Source: Atherinomorus stipes (Eukaryota; Chordata; Actinopteri; Atheriniformes; Atherinidae). Taken from it: a stretch of DNA of 64,000 nt. The stretch covers positions 1,178,001-1,242,000 of the forward strand of contig JALJCO010010195.1 in assembly GCA_023101725.1 (NCBI GenBank), read 5' to 3'. Under the pieces are notes generated by a model. That model saw nothing but the letters and a program-made list of their open reading frames with translations. It was not told the DNA's origin and ran no database searches. A program made the position numbers and the translations under genes. Shown in pieces: positions 25,371 to 39,206 of the stretch. Every line of letters starts with the position of its first letter. Position 1 is the stretch's first letter.

Positions 25371-26234
25371 CTTCTTAATAAGTTGAACACAGATGATCAA
25401 GATTCTGCCCTTTATTGATTCCTTCAAGGTCTGGCAATATGGTCAAAACATTCAGCAATAGCCTATTCTTTGGCTTTGGATTAAATATTTATTCTGTTTT
25501 GTGAAGAGGGTCATTTCAATTTTGCCCCGGAGTCTCGTCTTGTCGTTCTGTTGCACAACTCACAATTGAAAATCTAACAATGGTTCATTTCCTGCTCCTG
25601 AAGCAGAAGAATGTACTCTACAGTTACCTGGTTTTCAACCTCAGAGGTATAGACTGACTGACCCTGTTCTTTGTCAACACTTCACTTCACTCGGTACTTT
25701 GTAACTATTTAAACTCAACAGAAAGGAACTGTGCTGTTATGTAGAGGAAAACAGCACAGCGATACAGTGCCTGCTCTCTTCCACAGCTACATTTTGCATT
25801 CAAATGTAAACAAGTTTAACGTTTAAAAGACATTTCAGAAAACATATCATGACTCTACCTACATTTCCACATTTGTTGAACAGTGTTTCCTTTTTTTCTG
25901 GCCGAGGATTCAACATCCTAATTAGCCCCTAGGAGATTCATCTAACAGTTTGTGATTTTTCCTGATTTTTAATCAGTCTAATTTTTCCCTCCAATACACA
26001 GGCACGTTCAACAGCATACACACAAAGCCTCTGTTTGCATAATGTGCTCCCTGTCTGCTCCTCTGAGACTAAGCAATGTTTGTGCATCCCTGCATCTATG
26101 TGTATTTGCCGTTGAGTGCATGTATGTGTGAGTGTGTGTGTGTGTTTGGAAGCATGGGATTGTTCGAGTTCATTTGTGACTTGTGTGGTTTGGGAGAGAG
26201 GGCTGAACCCCACAACACCCATCCAACTAACCAA

Positions 26235-26272
26235 TCCCCACCACCACCACCACACACACACACCACATTTAC
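26235..26272. repeat. (CCA)n/(CA)n simple repeat
   Basis: A CCACCACCACCACC run passes into CACACACACA. A GT-rich stretch at about 26127-26148 lies nearby, so the two can pair as weak inverted repeats. This explains the low-complexity open frames on both strands. Confidence 0.8.
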
Positions 26273-29200
26273 ACACACTTTTTTTAGTCTGATGCCCTGG
26301 CTCCGGCTCAGCTATGATTGCCTCAACAATTCAGCAGAAAGAGAGAGAGAGAAGGAAAAAAAAACCCTGCCAGACTGTTTTTCTAGTTCTGTTATGGAAA
26401 TTAGATTTTCTATCTCACTTCATCTACTATACTTAAATACCTCTTCGCTGAGAATAGGACTGTCTGGCCTGTTAACACATTTCCTCATATACGTGTGCTC
26501 TGTTGTTCTGCAAAGCTGAGTTGAATTTCAGCTTCTGAGCCTTCACAAAGAAATTAGATTTCCTACAAATTGTGTGAAATGTGAACTGCCCTATTAGCCA
26601 CATAGTGATTGCTCTCTCAATCTTAGTTAGTGTATGTTGTCTTCATGGCAGAATGTTGAGGCTGTTTCCCTAAAATCATGTCTACTTCTTTCAGTATTAT
26701 ACTCATTCTTGTGAGTTGGATTTTGATTAATAGTAAATATCTTCAATCCTACAAGTACATTATATGACTGTAGCCTCTGTAATGAAATTTTACTTATGGG
26801 ACACTTTATTGAATTGAAAGCTCTTTCAACTGTACTCAGATGCATAAAAAGACAACAGGGTTAAGGAAGAAAGAAATGGACACTGAAACAATAAAACATT
26901 TGAACAAATCATTTCCTGGTGTCATTATCCAGGGCTGTTGTCAGTGGTAGCACTGGATAATACCCTGAAATGTTGAGCATGCAGGACATCAGGTCCTGTC
27001 ACAAATGTGCAGGCTCATCAGACAGGCATCACAGTTCAGCAGCCTCCTAATCAAGAAGATTTTCAGTTGACTATGTGAGTGGAAGCATGTTGCTGGTGTT
27101 ATCAAGTCCACTTTTCCAGTATTTCTTGACTTGGGGACACAGAAAGCCAAATAAACCAAACTGTGATTTTCAAGTTGGTACTTGCTGTACATGATTATTA
27201 TGTGTTCATCATATAAAGTCTTAAAAGCGGGAATCATAAACCCTATACTAGCTGGTTCTTGAATTGTGCGTCCAACACAGAAAACTTGCATGAGATAGCT
27301 TTAAAATTATTAACTGAAACAAAAGACTGCCTAAAAAGTATGTTTAGCAATATGTCCTTCTTTAATTAAGAGAAACTGATAACATACTAGCCAATTTGTG
27401 CTGGCAGATGTCACTGACTCACAATGTGAAATTAATTTAATACTTCAAAAATCAATTAAGCTAATCTCCCATTTACCGCAAACAAAGCAGACATGGGAAA
27501 CATAGCTGCAGAGCTGGAAGAGAATTTCTTAATCGCAGATAATTAATAACTAGGCCTCCATAAAACACTCATTTGATTTTGCTCCGGAGGATGCAGAATT
27601 ACTTCAAATATACACCAAGACCATTCTTTATCAAGCCTCATTCTTTAAAAAGCACACAGCCCAGATTCATTTCTACGAGAGCTTACAGTTTTCTATTCAT
27701 AGAGCCCTTTAGAAATACCAAGCATTCATAATGGAGCTGGGATCTGATTAACCTCCTCGCTTGCCAGCACAATGGCAGGCTACCCTGAGACTCAGCCCTG
27801 TAATGGAGTCCGCTATCACCAAGCATACTCCAAACATTCTTCGCACCGCAGGACTCGACGACCAGATTGGAATCCCTTAACTCCCCTCTGCACTCGGCAC
27901 ACAGTGGGGAAACAAAACATCCTCTAAGCTGATGCCCCTCAACATTAATCTATCTCTCTGCTCCAGTTGCACACATACACACACCGTAGGCATCCTCTTT
28001 AGAGCCTTTGTTGCATTTTTGCATTCCTAATTGTGAACTCTTGCAAGCAAAGGATGGAGAATAAGAGAGCATTGTCTCCTTGCAGAATCTTTATCCACTG
28101 CCACTGGTTGGAGGACTTGTTGGTCGGTGAATAACGGTCACAACCCTGCAATATGGTCACATTTTGGGGCAAGTTTGTTTCAGATTTAGTAAAGTACCTC
28201 TTGTGTATTAGATGTAATGTTTCTTGTTATTTTTGTCTTCATAGTAAACAAAAAAGTCAGGTCATTCTTTGTTTTAATGCTGAGAGCAATTAACTTAATT
28301 GCAATATGCAAATGATAAATGCAATAGAAAATAACCCTTTATCAATCCCTGCAGTTATTTTTTTTTTTTGTGAATTATCATCTTCTTGTCATCTTTACTC
28401 CTTTCTTTGTGGCATCATGCTCCTCAGCATTACAGACCTGAAGTGCCTCAAATGTGTCTCCCACCTCAATGTTGCCATCTTCTGGCCTAACAGGATTAAG
28501 CCATACACTAATTCAGGCTTCTCTGTTGTGGAGCAAATGGATGCTTGTGCCAAATATGTCAGAGGGAGTGATTACACCTCTCAGTGGCCAGTTGGCCCAA
28601 CAGTCCGCCCCCAGTGGCCAGCCCTGTGGGGGCTGTCAGGACCAGGTGGACTGGAGCTTGGTAAGGAGCCAGTCCTACGTTTAACAGCCAGCTCCGGCTC
28701 AGCCCAAGTATCATCCGCAACTGCCAATGAGAAACCGTTCTCACTCATCAGATAATGGCTGTGGGGAAATTGCTTCAAGGAGCTGACATTCTAGGATAGA
28801 AATATGGAGATGTGAAAATGCATTCAAGGTAGAGGAGAGGGACCTGGTCCTTGAAAAGGCACAAATTAGCATTGATGCACATACACATGGAGGCACATAT
28901 AAATGCAATCAAAGACAAACCCACAAGCAAGGGAGCTACACTTTATCTTCCCTTCTTTGAATAATATAACTGTCCAAGAGAGAATCAAATTTATTCACAG
29001 CCTGGCTGCTGAGCAAATTCGTATTTACCTCACCTGATATAATAACTGCCAACATGCCATGGAAATATGGATGGCAAGGGTGTAACATCCTTGCAGCTGA
29101 TGCACTGAAACAAGCAGATTTGGAGCACAGTGATATCTAACACGGCCACTTTAGCAGTGACGTGGAAAATGGAAATCACAGTGAAAGTTTGAAAGGGACG

Positions 29201-32159
29201 TGCCACATCAAATATGTGCCTGCAATCATCACACGAAGAATATCACTGGAGGTTAATGTGCAGGCCTGCTGATCTTTTGGGGCCCTCATCCATGTAGCTC
29301 ACGGCAGTGAAATTCAATGTGAGGCATGAAATGTGAGGTAGTCATCATAATTGGATTGGAACTCAAACTGGATCCTTTCCTGGGAAGCACATAGCAAGGC
29401 CACACTTTATACTGAGAGGAGGGGAGCTGGATTCAAAAACAAGCTAATTGTTTGCTTCTCTTTTTTGACACCAGTTTTCTCTTTAATTAAGACACACTGT
29501 TAGGACTACGTGTTCCCTCCAACAAGTAACTAAAATTATTTATTTGTCTTATATTAGTGTGCAATTTATTTGAAAGAAAGAAAAATGAAATATCTAAGGT
29601 GTTCTTGTTGCTTCCAAGCAATCTTTGTGATCTTGTGAAAGGCTCAACCTGTAGATGGCACTCTCATCCCTGGTTTTAATCTAAACCTGAAGGGTGACTC
29701 CCTATTTTGAAATGACTGACCTCAATTCCAAAACCTGGTTTGCTTTGTCTGTCATTATAGTCCTTGGCAGGTATTTCTTGAAAGAAATTAGACAGAATAT
29801 TCTGTTTCACTTTGTGCTTAATGTAATGGCAAATATTCTTGAGTTGCAGTGTGCAACAGTAATACCTGTTCTTTTTTTTTTTTCTTTCTTTCTTTAAAAA
29901 AATATGGTCACTGCCTATTCAGAAATGCTCATGCATAATAAAGTGCAGCCAGTCACTGTTGTTCCAGTCGTTGTGAGGCAGCAAGAATTAGTTACTGCAC
30001 AGGAGGGAATGGCTGGAGTTGAGTGGGGGTAGAGGAACCTTAGCCAAACATGATTTGTCTCTGCATACTAATGCCTCTTTTGATCTGCCTTAGCTTTTAG
30101 GAGATTTAAACAACAAAATCTGTCTTTCCAAATTTCTTAATAGACTCAGCCTTTTGTGGGCAACATGGAGAAATCTTGGAAACATGTTTAATGGCATCCA
30201 TATTAATGTTCTGGGTTTGTTTGAAACATATAGAGTCCACTGAGATCTAATTACAAGGAAAGCCTTTATTATTCATGCTTTGCCCTAATAGACTAATTAA
30301 TTTATCGTGAAATAGTGAGGGATTTTTCTGATTTTCTTATGTTATGCATTTATTTCCATAATTGGTCTTTGTTTTACAAATATATCTTCTTAAGCTGTCC
30401 CTCACTTTTCCTAAATTCAGCAGAGGTGCAAAGAGATTTTATCCCTCCTGAAATGATCGGACTACATAAGTTTCAAAGCAGCAGCTAAAAGTGAACCCAG
30501 CAGGAAGAGAGAACAATTACCCCAGACCCAATAACATCAAAGCTACCAGTACCTATGTGATTTATATGGCCCTAAAAGCTATTTAGAGGCATATTGAGAC
30601 AGAATGCTAAGTGTGATTTGGGACAGTATGTTAAACATTTGGCCAGTTGCAATCAGTTGGAGAGCTGTGAGGATGGGCTGCAGTTGGGGGGTTATCTGTG
30701 TCTGTGACGCCGCAGGAGGTGCCAAAAGCTACAGAGACCACTAACCAGTCTGAGTATTTGGCACTTCCACAGCTGCTGCTCACATGCTTCCATCCTCTCA
30801 TCTCACCAAGGGCCAGCACCAAGCATGGGATAATCTTGTTTTATCTGCCTCTCAGACAGCCCAAATGGCTGAGATTAAACCTTCCACATGACCCTCATGG
30901 CCAGGCTACTGTCATGTATACCCCCCAGTTTATTAGTGCGCCTAAGGTTAAAGTGAGATGAGGAAACTGATAAGGGGATGGCCTGAAATGGCTGTTTAAG
31001 TCTCCATCCATGGTAAAAAGTCAGTGCCTGTCTAAATCTAGAGGCGCTGTGTGATGAATACAAATCAATGAAGAAACCACTGAGGTATTCACGGCAGGGA
31101 AAATGTTTTAACAACAAGCCGGAATATTTAATGGTGGTTAAGCAAAACACACACAGCCCAGTCTCACCAGAAAAGGTGTTATAGGCATGCATGGCCACTC
31201 GGCAAACATGTAGTGTCATAGTTAATGTTTGTAACTAGTAAAATGACAAGTACCCTGAGGTTGTTGTTTTTCTTATGGGTAGTATTCACAGAACATCACG
31301 GGAATCTAACCTATGAATAGTAAAATATGTAAGCTGTAGGCATATAGACCTTTGTGACTCTCTAACTGTGCATTTTTGTAACATCTAGACCGAACCATCT
31401 ACTTTTAATACTAAACACTAGCAATTCATGATGAGAACCCAGTGGAGAAAAGAACAAAGAATCACGAGGGGCAAAACATGTGCAAAACATTTCACACTAA
31501 CAGTCTCAAACTAATGTTTCTGTAGCATAAAGGTTCATGGAATTTAATTTTCTGTCATCCTCTCCTCTCTCCCTATGAAAGATTGCAACCAAATGAACAC
31601 TAATGCAATTTGAAAAGTGTTATATTGTTATGTTAAAAGCCTTAAAGGTTCTATTCAATTAAAATTAAGATGAGTAACTTCAGTAAAACACAATGCAAAT
31701 ATATTAACCCTACACAATAAAAGTAAAATTAATTAAGAATCATTTGAGCATCACTTCAAAATAAACAACACATCACATCATGTTGCATGCAGCTGCAAAA
31801 ATATGGAATTACAAAAAAAGGTAGCGATAGTGGCAACATTATTTACCATCATTAATTTAAATGGAGCAAAACTTACAAAACATTTCCACTGAGCTGTGTG
31901 AAAAATTCAGCACGACTGGAGCATCAAGCCAAAACAAAAGTTTCCGTACTCAAGAAAGACCCGAGGGACTCAGAGGCCAGTCATTAGCTGAATTACAATA
32001 TGGCCCTGAGCAGCCATCTAGCATTGCCTTTAAATACAGTGGTTTCTTTCCAATAAAGACAGTGTGGATGGACGATTGTGAATGTTAATTGTGTCTCATA
32101 GCAAAAGAAGAAAGTCCTAATTTGTTGTAAACAATGCAGTAAGTGTTATACCCATCCTA

Positions 32160-32445
32160 TGTCCCAAGGCCTGTAGCCTGTCCCAGCTGCCACTGGGTGT
32201 GAAACAGGGTACACTATGGACAGGTCACCTGCCCATCACTGGAGCAACACAGAAATAGATGAAACAACAGTCACTCCTCGTGATTCTCCTATACAGTACA
32301 CTGTATGTTTTTGCACTATGAGAGGAAACTGGAGTTCCTAAGAACCTACACATGCTCATGGAGAACATGCAAACTCCAAAAAGAACCAGACACCTTTGAA
32401 CTGGGAAACAACTTGTAAGTGAAGCTCTCAAGAGTTCACCAGGAT
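32160..32445 (-). mobile_element. Diverged minus-strand copy of the 23.5-kb SINE family
   Basis: Read on the minus strand, the order of words matches the SINE at 23549-23883: GAGTTTGCATGTTCTCC, then a decayed centre, then GACCTGTCCATAGTGTACCC and CAGCTGGGACAGGC. Many substitutions indicate an old insertion. The borders are approximate. Confidence 0.55.
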
Positions 32446-33809
32446 GGTACAGAAATTAGTTTCATGTCAATGACGGCAGGACTTACTGCAAAACAGGCCC
32501 CAACCATGATACTTCCTCCTCACATATGGGAGAGCTCTGATAGTTTTAATTTTTTTGTGAAGGTCCTTAAAAAAATTTGACACACTGATTCCACCTCTCA
32601 GAACAATGATTCACAGAAAATCACTTTGGGATATTTTGAGAGTGGAAGTGTGCTGTTTCTGTATTCTTGGTGGTTTGTAAGATCATGTTTCTTTAATTTG
32701 CAATCTATTTATTTTCACCACTTGTTTCGGTGTAGGCTACAGTACATTTTGTCAGCATTAACACATTGCTGAAGCAACCTGATGTTTCCTAGAAAATTGC
32801 AGTACAACTTCTTTTCTGCTCACCTCTGAATGAATACATTTCCATCTCTTTAAAAAGCTTGAATTGTTTCAATGCTGCCTGGAACAGGACCACTGGTAAC
32901 CAGTGGACTAGAATGACAGACATATGTGAAATAAGTATGACCTTTCAATGTAATATTCAGTAGACAAGCTTGCTGCTTTGCCTGCTGGTAGCAAATAAAA
33001 ATTGATATACTTCCACTACACATTTCATATTTCTGAGACCAGAATGCAAAAAAACAACTTGGAAATCTCCTTTGTTTTAGTCATGGTAAATTTCCACAAA
33101 TATTTTTAAGCATAGACTTTTATAGATCCATTTTAGAAGACAAACCAGGGCAGAGATTCACACTTGGTTTTCAACCCATTGATTGAAAGCGTGACTCTAA
33201 TTTCACCTTCAAATTAACTGCTATTCCCCAACGCTCTCAGTTATGTAATATTGAACCATAAACCTCTGTAAGTACATGACCAAATGTAATATTTTTTGCT
33301 CTGTTTGTTTAGTTTCCTTTCTTTTTTTTAATGTCAAATTTAGTGTATGGAGAAATAGTAACTATGATGAGATCACAAATATCAAAGCATCACTCCAACT
33401 GTAAAATCTATTTTCAAATCAGAACAATTATGATTTAGAAAAAAACACTGACTGTCAATACGTTTTATGTGAATTTGGGAGGGGGGGTATCAAATTATCA
33501 CATCGGTTTAAATAAGAGCAGGGGTTAGAAATACACAATTAGACCATCCGACATGACCATTCAAAAGCCTGGACACAATTGTTAGATTTAATGGGAAACA
33601 AACAGTGCTCCAACATTGGACTGGTACTGTAAATGTACTGCAATGCATCACAATTTTAAAAGTCAAATTCAAATAATTGCTATCGTTTTGAATTACTCAG
33701 TGCTTACATTTGATGGGACTCGGCCGATCAGGGTACAATACAGTTCCTGTCCTGAGCTTTGACCTGGAATAAAAGCAAAGTAAGTAAGCCAGAAACAAGA
33801 ATACTAACA

Positions 33810-33821
33810 AAAATATAGTGT
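33810..33821. repeat. SINE target-site duplication, left copy
   Basis: AAATATAGTGT preceded by one more A, identical over 12 bp to 33951-33962. Confidence 0.8.
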
Positions 33822-33950
33822 CAGTCAGTCAGCCATTTTCTGTACCGCTTATCCAGTTCATGGTCGCGGGGGTTGCTGGAGCCTATCCTAGCTATTAACA
33901 GGCGAGAGGCAGGGTACACCCTGGACAGGTCGCCAGTCTGTCGCAGGGCC
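33822..33950 (-). mobile_element. 5'-truncated SINE copy with perfect 12-bp target duplication
   Basis: On the minus strand this begins GGCCCTGCGACAGACTGGCG and runs to the family 3' end with a GACTGACTG tail, equivalent to the last third of the 23.5-kb copy. AAAATATAGTGT flanks it exactly at 33810-33821 and 33951-33962. Truncation at the 5' side plus a direct repeat is the hallmark of target-primed reverse transcription. Confidence 0.82.
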
Positions 33951-33962
33951 AAAATATAGTGT
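33951..33962. repeat. SINE target-site duplication, right copy
   Basis: Identical over 12 bp to 33810-33821, at the truncated 5' side of the minus-strand SINE. Confidence 0.8.
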
Positions 33963-34637
33963 ATATTTTTCAAATAAGAGAAGCATAGAGCATGTACAAC
34001 AGAGACAGAGCTGTAAATCTGTCCACTGCTCAACATGCAGCCAGCTAAATTGTTTCTTTTTTAATGTATGCATAAAAAAAAATTCTTTATGTGAAAAGGA
34101 AACATAACATCTTTACATTTGTGCTTTTAGTTTACCACATATAAAGACTGCTTTGCCATTCCTTGTGCATTTCAGTTAAAAAGTCAGCCAGTATTTACTG
34201 TTAACTGCACTGGCTCCCCTGATGGTGCATGATTAAGTTCTGCAAGCTAATAAATGGGATGAGGAATTCAATTTCCTCGATGCTGCTTTGTTAAGTTTTG
34301 TTAAAGACAGAGTGGCATGTAAACTGAGTCTAACACTAGCTGTTGTTGTGGGGTTGTAGCTCTGGCAGAATCAGTGGATCTACGTTCAGCCTGGTTCTTC
34401 AAATCTGAAGCAAAGTTCTCTGCTGCTGATAGATACTTTTTATCAACCAGCACAATGTGCATTTTGCTGTGATTGCTCATGTCATTTTCATCCACAGATT
34501 AGAAATAATTTGAGAACTTCCAAGACATAAACACTGCCGCTTCTGTCATCTCGCATGAGCTGCACATGCGCACTGACTGACTGCTAAGGACGTGAACAGA
34601 AACAGAGCGCTCCCTTTTCTGTCTTTTTCGTTCTTTC

Positions 34638-34641
34638 TTTT

Positions 34642-34725
<84 letters not shown>
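34638..34725. repeat. (CTTT)n microsatellite
   Basis: About 21 uninterrupted TTTC/CTTT units (near 86 bp) after an imperfect lead-in from about 34623. It is likely polymorphic in length. Confidence 0.95.
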
Positions 34726-37700
34726 ATAGATAACTTGAATTGCAAATTCTGTTCATTGTGTCATGTTTTTGTGTTACGCAGTTTGTTTGAATTATTTTTA
34801 TGATTTTTCATTTTCATAGGGTTTACAGAGTAGGCTAACCTGCAACAAAATAATATAGTAAAACTTGGAACCATGACAGTAAAACTGGCTGGACTTTCAA
34901 TCAGCGGGTGGCGCGGTGACTGCTATCCAAAAGGTGGGCTTTTGAGACATTTGTTTCTTGTGACATATGCCAGGATTACTGCTGCAAGTGTTACCAAATG
35001 CCTTTTCTGCCTCCCTACCTGGTGGTGTGCCAAACACAGGACAGACAATCTTCAAATGCCCTTTGAATTGATGTCAAAGGCATGGCTGATATCAGACTGA
35101 TTTCTGAACATTGTTGTGATTACTGTGATGCTGACTGCCAAAGCAAGATTAACAATATTCTTAACATTAATTAAAATCACCACAGTGAGAAAACAGATGG
35201 CCAAACCCATTAATCTGCTGTAAGGCTCTTACTGCCACCGTGCACGTCTTAATCAGGCCGTGATCTGCATTAATCACCTGACTTAAGTGACAAACAAGTA
35301 TCGCTCCTGTGTTAGCCTTGCTTTGTTTGTGGCTTTACCTCTGCTGACCTTGTAGTGATATATTGATTAGAAAAATACTTTGGACATGAGTGAGTGAAGT
35401 TTTATTTTGAGGTAGTTAGCTCAGTCACATAAATAAAATCACCATGACCACCTGTGTAGCTGCTCTTTTGATGTTATTTCTGAGCCGGACAAACATATTC
35501 TAACACCAGCTGTTACCTTAAAACTGTTGCAATACAGAGTGGGAAGTTTGAGACATTTGATAAGATTAAAGCATAATCCTCTTAATGGCAAACATTTGGC
35601 TAATAATTCTGCATCACCTCTTGACTCCTCATTGCCATCAAATCCTGGATTTTAACACTCAGCCAGCATGGGACTATTGTACTGAAGGCTTTGTGTGTCT
35701 GCTAATGGCAAAAAAATGTCCTGTGTTTGATCTCCCACTGTCTTGCTGTTCACATGTTCAGCATGATCTTGTTTTTAATAAAGGACAAAAGCAGGGATAA
35801 AGGACAAATAAAAACAGCCTCCCAAAAATAAATAAAAAGAGTAGATTGTGAAGTGAGACTTTAATTCCTCACACCCGAATGACTCACTGACATGGGGGAT
35901 GACGCAAGGCTGTTGAACCGCTTAGGTCGGATTTTCTATAGGTCTTCTCCAAATACCACTTGATAGGAAGACTTGTGGCTCTTTAAAGGCTTCAGCATAT
36001 AGAAAACCTACTTGTTGGGTTCCCTATGGTGGTGAGGAAAATCTCTGAGCAGCCACTTCTGCTGTAATGTGATCTGACTGAAGCATTTTCCAAGTTCAAT
36101 ATGGAAATCCTGCAGCTTTCAGTAGCTTATGTTCAAAATTGGACTACTCTGCTACAGTGTTTGAGCAATTTTTTTTATTTTTTTATTTTTTATTGTTTTT
36201 TCCCCTAATACTGCCCGGTTTCCTTGCCAAGAACAACAAGCTCTATTATTTGACAGAGAGAATCAATTTTCACATTTAGTGTATGAGTACAATTGAGCTT
36301 GTATAACACTTTAAGTATGGCAGCACAGAGCTCCTTATCACCTCTTACACTGACAAGCGTCTTTGGTCTCTCCGGGTCTTTATTGTGTGCTTTTTTTTAA
36401 CACCTTCCTATATGCGCCCTCTTGGGGGGCTCAGACAGATTTAACCCAAACTTTTGTGAGGTGTTAGGAGCCCTTTGAAGGGTTATAGACACCTTTTAAT
36501 CAGCAAAAGCCAATCAGCCATATGGCTGACAAAGGTCTGGTTGACTCATGCTCTTTTTGTTATCACCATCAAAGCTGTTGTGTGTGTGTGTGTGCTGTGG
36601 GAGCCAATGTCATCTTTTCTTTATGCTTTCACATTCCAAGGTTTCTGTTATAGAACCGTTGCTGAAGGGAGGGTAAATTAAGTGCCACAGAGTGTTTATT
36701 GCACTACAGATGATCCTGATTATGCTGGCAGGTTTTGCCACTAACACAGTGCTGCACTCATATTCTATGAGTAATTAACATTGTGGGTGTCCAAAACACA
36801 ACACTAATCAAATCACTCTTGTCTGGCTTTGTGGGGTTTTATCTTAACCACATTACAATGAAATTCCTCCTCCACTATTTCAATAGATGAAAGTGTGGAA
36901 TGGCTCATTAGAAAAAAAGATTCATGCTTTTCCTTGTGCAAATTATTTATGGAGAATGTTAACATGAATAAATATGGAAAATTTTGAATAAGAATAAATA
37001 TTTAAGAGCTAGAGATTGAGTAGAATGACAATAAATAACCTCATTTTCACAAAAGAATTGTAAAATGTACATTAAAAAAGCATTGATTTTCTTTTTCTTC
37101 TTTCTTTTCTTTTTTTCAATGCAATGATTTTCAAATGATTCAATCCATGTATGAGCTGAAAACTAAACATTGCGCAAAGATGACAATGAATATTGAATGT
37201 CAAAAAAAATTCTCTGTCAAAAATATATGTGTTTGTGATATGTATTTGATGCAAGCAACATGTTTTTCTAGAGTCTATAACAGGGTCATGTTTACCACAG
37301 CATTGCATCACCTCTTCCTCTAAAAACACCAGTTATTGTAGTTTTGAAAGTGAAACATTTGTTCATTCTTACTTGACACAGAATTTCAGCTGCTCAATAG
37401 TTCACAGTCTCCTTTGTTGTATTTTTATACGATTCGGCTCCAAATGGTTCAATGTTTGGACTGGATGGTGTACAAACTCTCTTACAGTTGGAATTGTGTT
37501 ATTGTCAAGCATGCAAAATGTAGCTTTTAAAAACATTGCAGTAATTAGAAAGGCTTTCTGTGAAACTTAAAAATGTCAGCATGACAGCTAAATGTCACTT
37601 TATATACTGCTCAACATTAGAAAGATGAGTTAAAAATGTTATTTGCACTAATGCTTCAGATTACTGGCATGAATCCTGGCTTTTCAACCATGTTGAAAAC

Positions 37701-38934
37701 AAAGAGGGCCCTTTGAAAAACAAAAAAAGTGGTGGTGGGGGTGTGTCAAATTTTGATTAATCAGTCCTCCATAGTTTTTTTTTTTATCAGCCATTCTTAA
37801 CTGGGCTTGAGCTGATAAAAGATAGAAGCATTAAATAGTTCTCATATCTGGTCTTTTCTTTGCAAGAAAGAGTTTTGATTTGGCTACAGAGGAAATACCC
37901 CACCCTAAATCTTATAGAGGAAATGTACTTATTGTACTGGCAATGGTTCTAATGGATGTTATGGGGTTATTTCCACTGAAGAATTGTGTTGGGTTTTAGT
38001 GTTATTCTGCCTGAGGGGACAGACATGACAGCCATTCACCAGTCTCCAGCCTCGTCTGTGCTAGATAGAGATTTCTCTGGATTTTCTAAATCTTTTAATA
38101 ATATTATGCACAATAGATCATAAGATCCACTGGTACTCCGGTTTTAAACTTTTTCTAGCACCTGTTACTTGCATCTAAATCTGTGTTAAGATATTTTTCT
38201 AAACAATGAAATAATCTAATTTCTAACATTTAATTGATACTGTATATTGTGTTTCAATTAATGTGGGTTAGATGATAGCTAAAACACTTCATATCTATCC
38301 ACTAATCAGATTCTTGAGATTCTTCTTGATTGTAATTTGCCTTTTTCCGCAGCATCCTTACTTTTTTGGAATTTGGTGGAATTTATCCTGCTGTGCCACA
38401 TTGTTACACAGACATTTTTCTGGATTCTTTATTGCTTCCGTAAAGCTGTAGAAATTATCTTGTGTTTGTGTAGTATACAGTTCTACTTCACAACATTTCC
38501 CAGGGAAACGTTTCCAGAAAGTGGTGAAGTATATTCACAACATGCAAATACTTCTTATGAATATAATAATATAGAATTCCAATCATGCACTCCTGTCTTT
38601 ATCTGGATAATCTGAATTCTTTTGGACTAATAAAATGCCTGTGCTATTACATGTGAGTGTATTATGAGAGTATTTCAACACATTGCTTCACATATCTTCT
38701 TACACAATTTTTAATTAAAAAAAAAAAAAAAATGAAGAGCAAAGCAGCTGCACCTAAAGTACCATTCATTCTTATTAAGATAGGCCATAAGCCCTTATTA
38801 ACTTTTGCTGCTGGCACGTGTCTGTCTTCTTTCCTTCCTTCATGAGTACCAGCAAATTCTTCCAACGTTTCAATAAATAGACCTTCATCTGATGGCATGC
38901 ATTCCTATTAGGTGGCCCCCAAGTAATTTAGTTA
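34726..38934. other. Non-coding DNA upstream of pcdh8, nothing clearly recognised
   Basis: Four kilobases without gene or dispersed repeat that I can name. Simple T-runs occur at about 36171-36200 and A-runs at about 38718-38733. The proximity to pcdh8 makes it a plausible enhancer region, but no specific element is supported. Confidence 0.45.
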
Positions 38935-39206
38935 GTTAATGAATTGCCATGTGTGGTTTAGATTAGGTAACGCCTTTATCAGCCCGATTAAAACCCCACA
39001 ATCAGTTTATCTAATGAGGCATTTGCATCCAAAAGGGTGAGCTGCAGCTTCACAAACTGCCAAACGTTTTCCTTTTGGTGCACCACTGGGAGACCATTGG
39101 TCGCCTGGGCAGGACATTTGCATACAGCAGGGCTTAAAGTCCCCCAGCTAGGGTTGGACGCAGCTCTGACTTGTACTGACTTTGCGGTGGATCTCGTGCA
39201 TCTTTT
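38935..39206 (+). promoter_or_regulatory. pcdh8: pcdh8 proximal promoter and 5' untranslated region (candidate)
   Basis: This segment just upstream of the pcdh8 start has two exact ATTTGCAT octamers (39021-39028 and 39116-39123), the core recognised by POU factors, and an inverted CCAAT box (CCATTGG, 39094-39100). A weak TATA-like CTTAAAG sits at 39133-39139, which would put the transcription start near 39165 and make a short leader. No canonical TATAAA was seen. The assignment rests on position plus motifs. Confidence 0.45.

Larger units (their letters stand above)
23895..32159. other. Long non-coding stretch 5' of pcdh8
   Basis: Over 8 kb without a recognisable gene. It holds a (CA)n/(CCA)n tract at about 26235-26270, a 13-bp perfect hairpin at 25333-25370, and repeat-poor DNA at about 27.4-29.4 kb that could contain conserved enhancers. 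The longest open frames (26076-26519, 28306-28755) show no family signature. Confidence 0.5.

Noticed and set aside
26076..26519. Open frame of 147 codons
   Set aside because: Its length comes from GT, CCA/CA and GA simple repeats; low-complexity translation with no family resemblance.
28306..28755. Open frame of 149 codons upstream of pcdh8
   Set aside because: No domain, no signal of coding composition, overlapping open frames of similar length on both strands in the same GC-richer patch; most likely chance.
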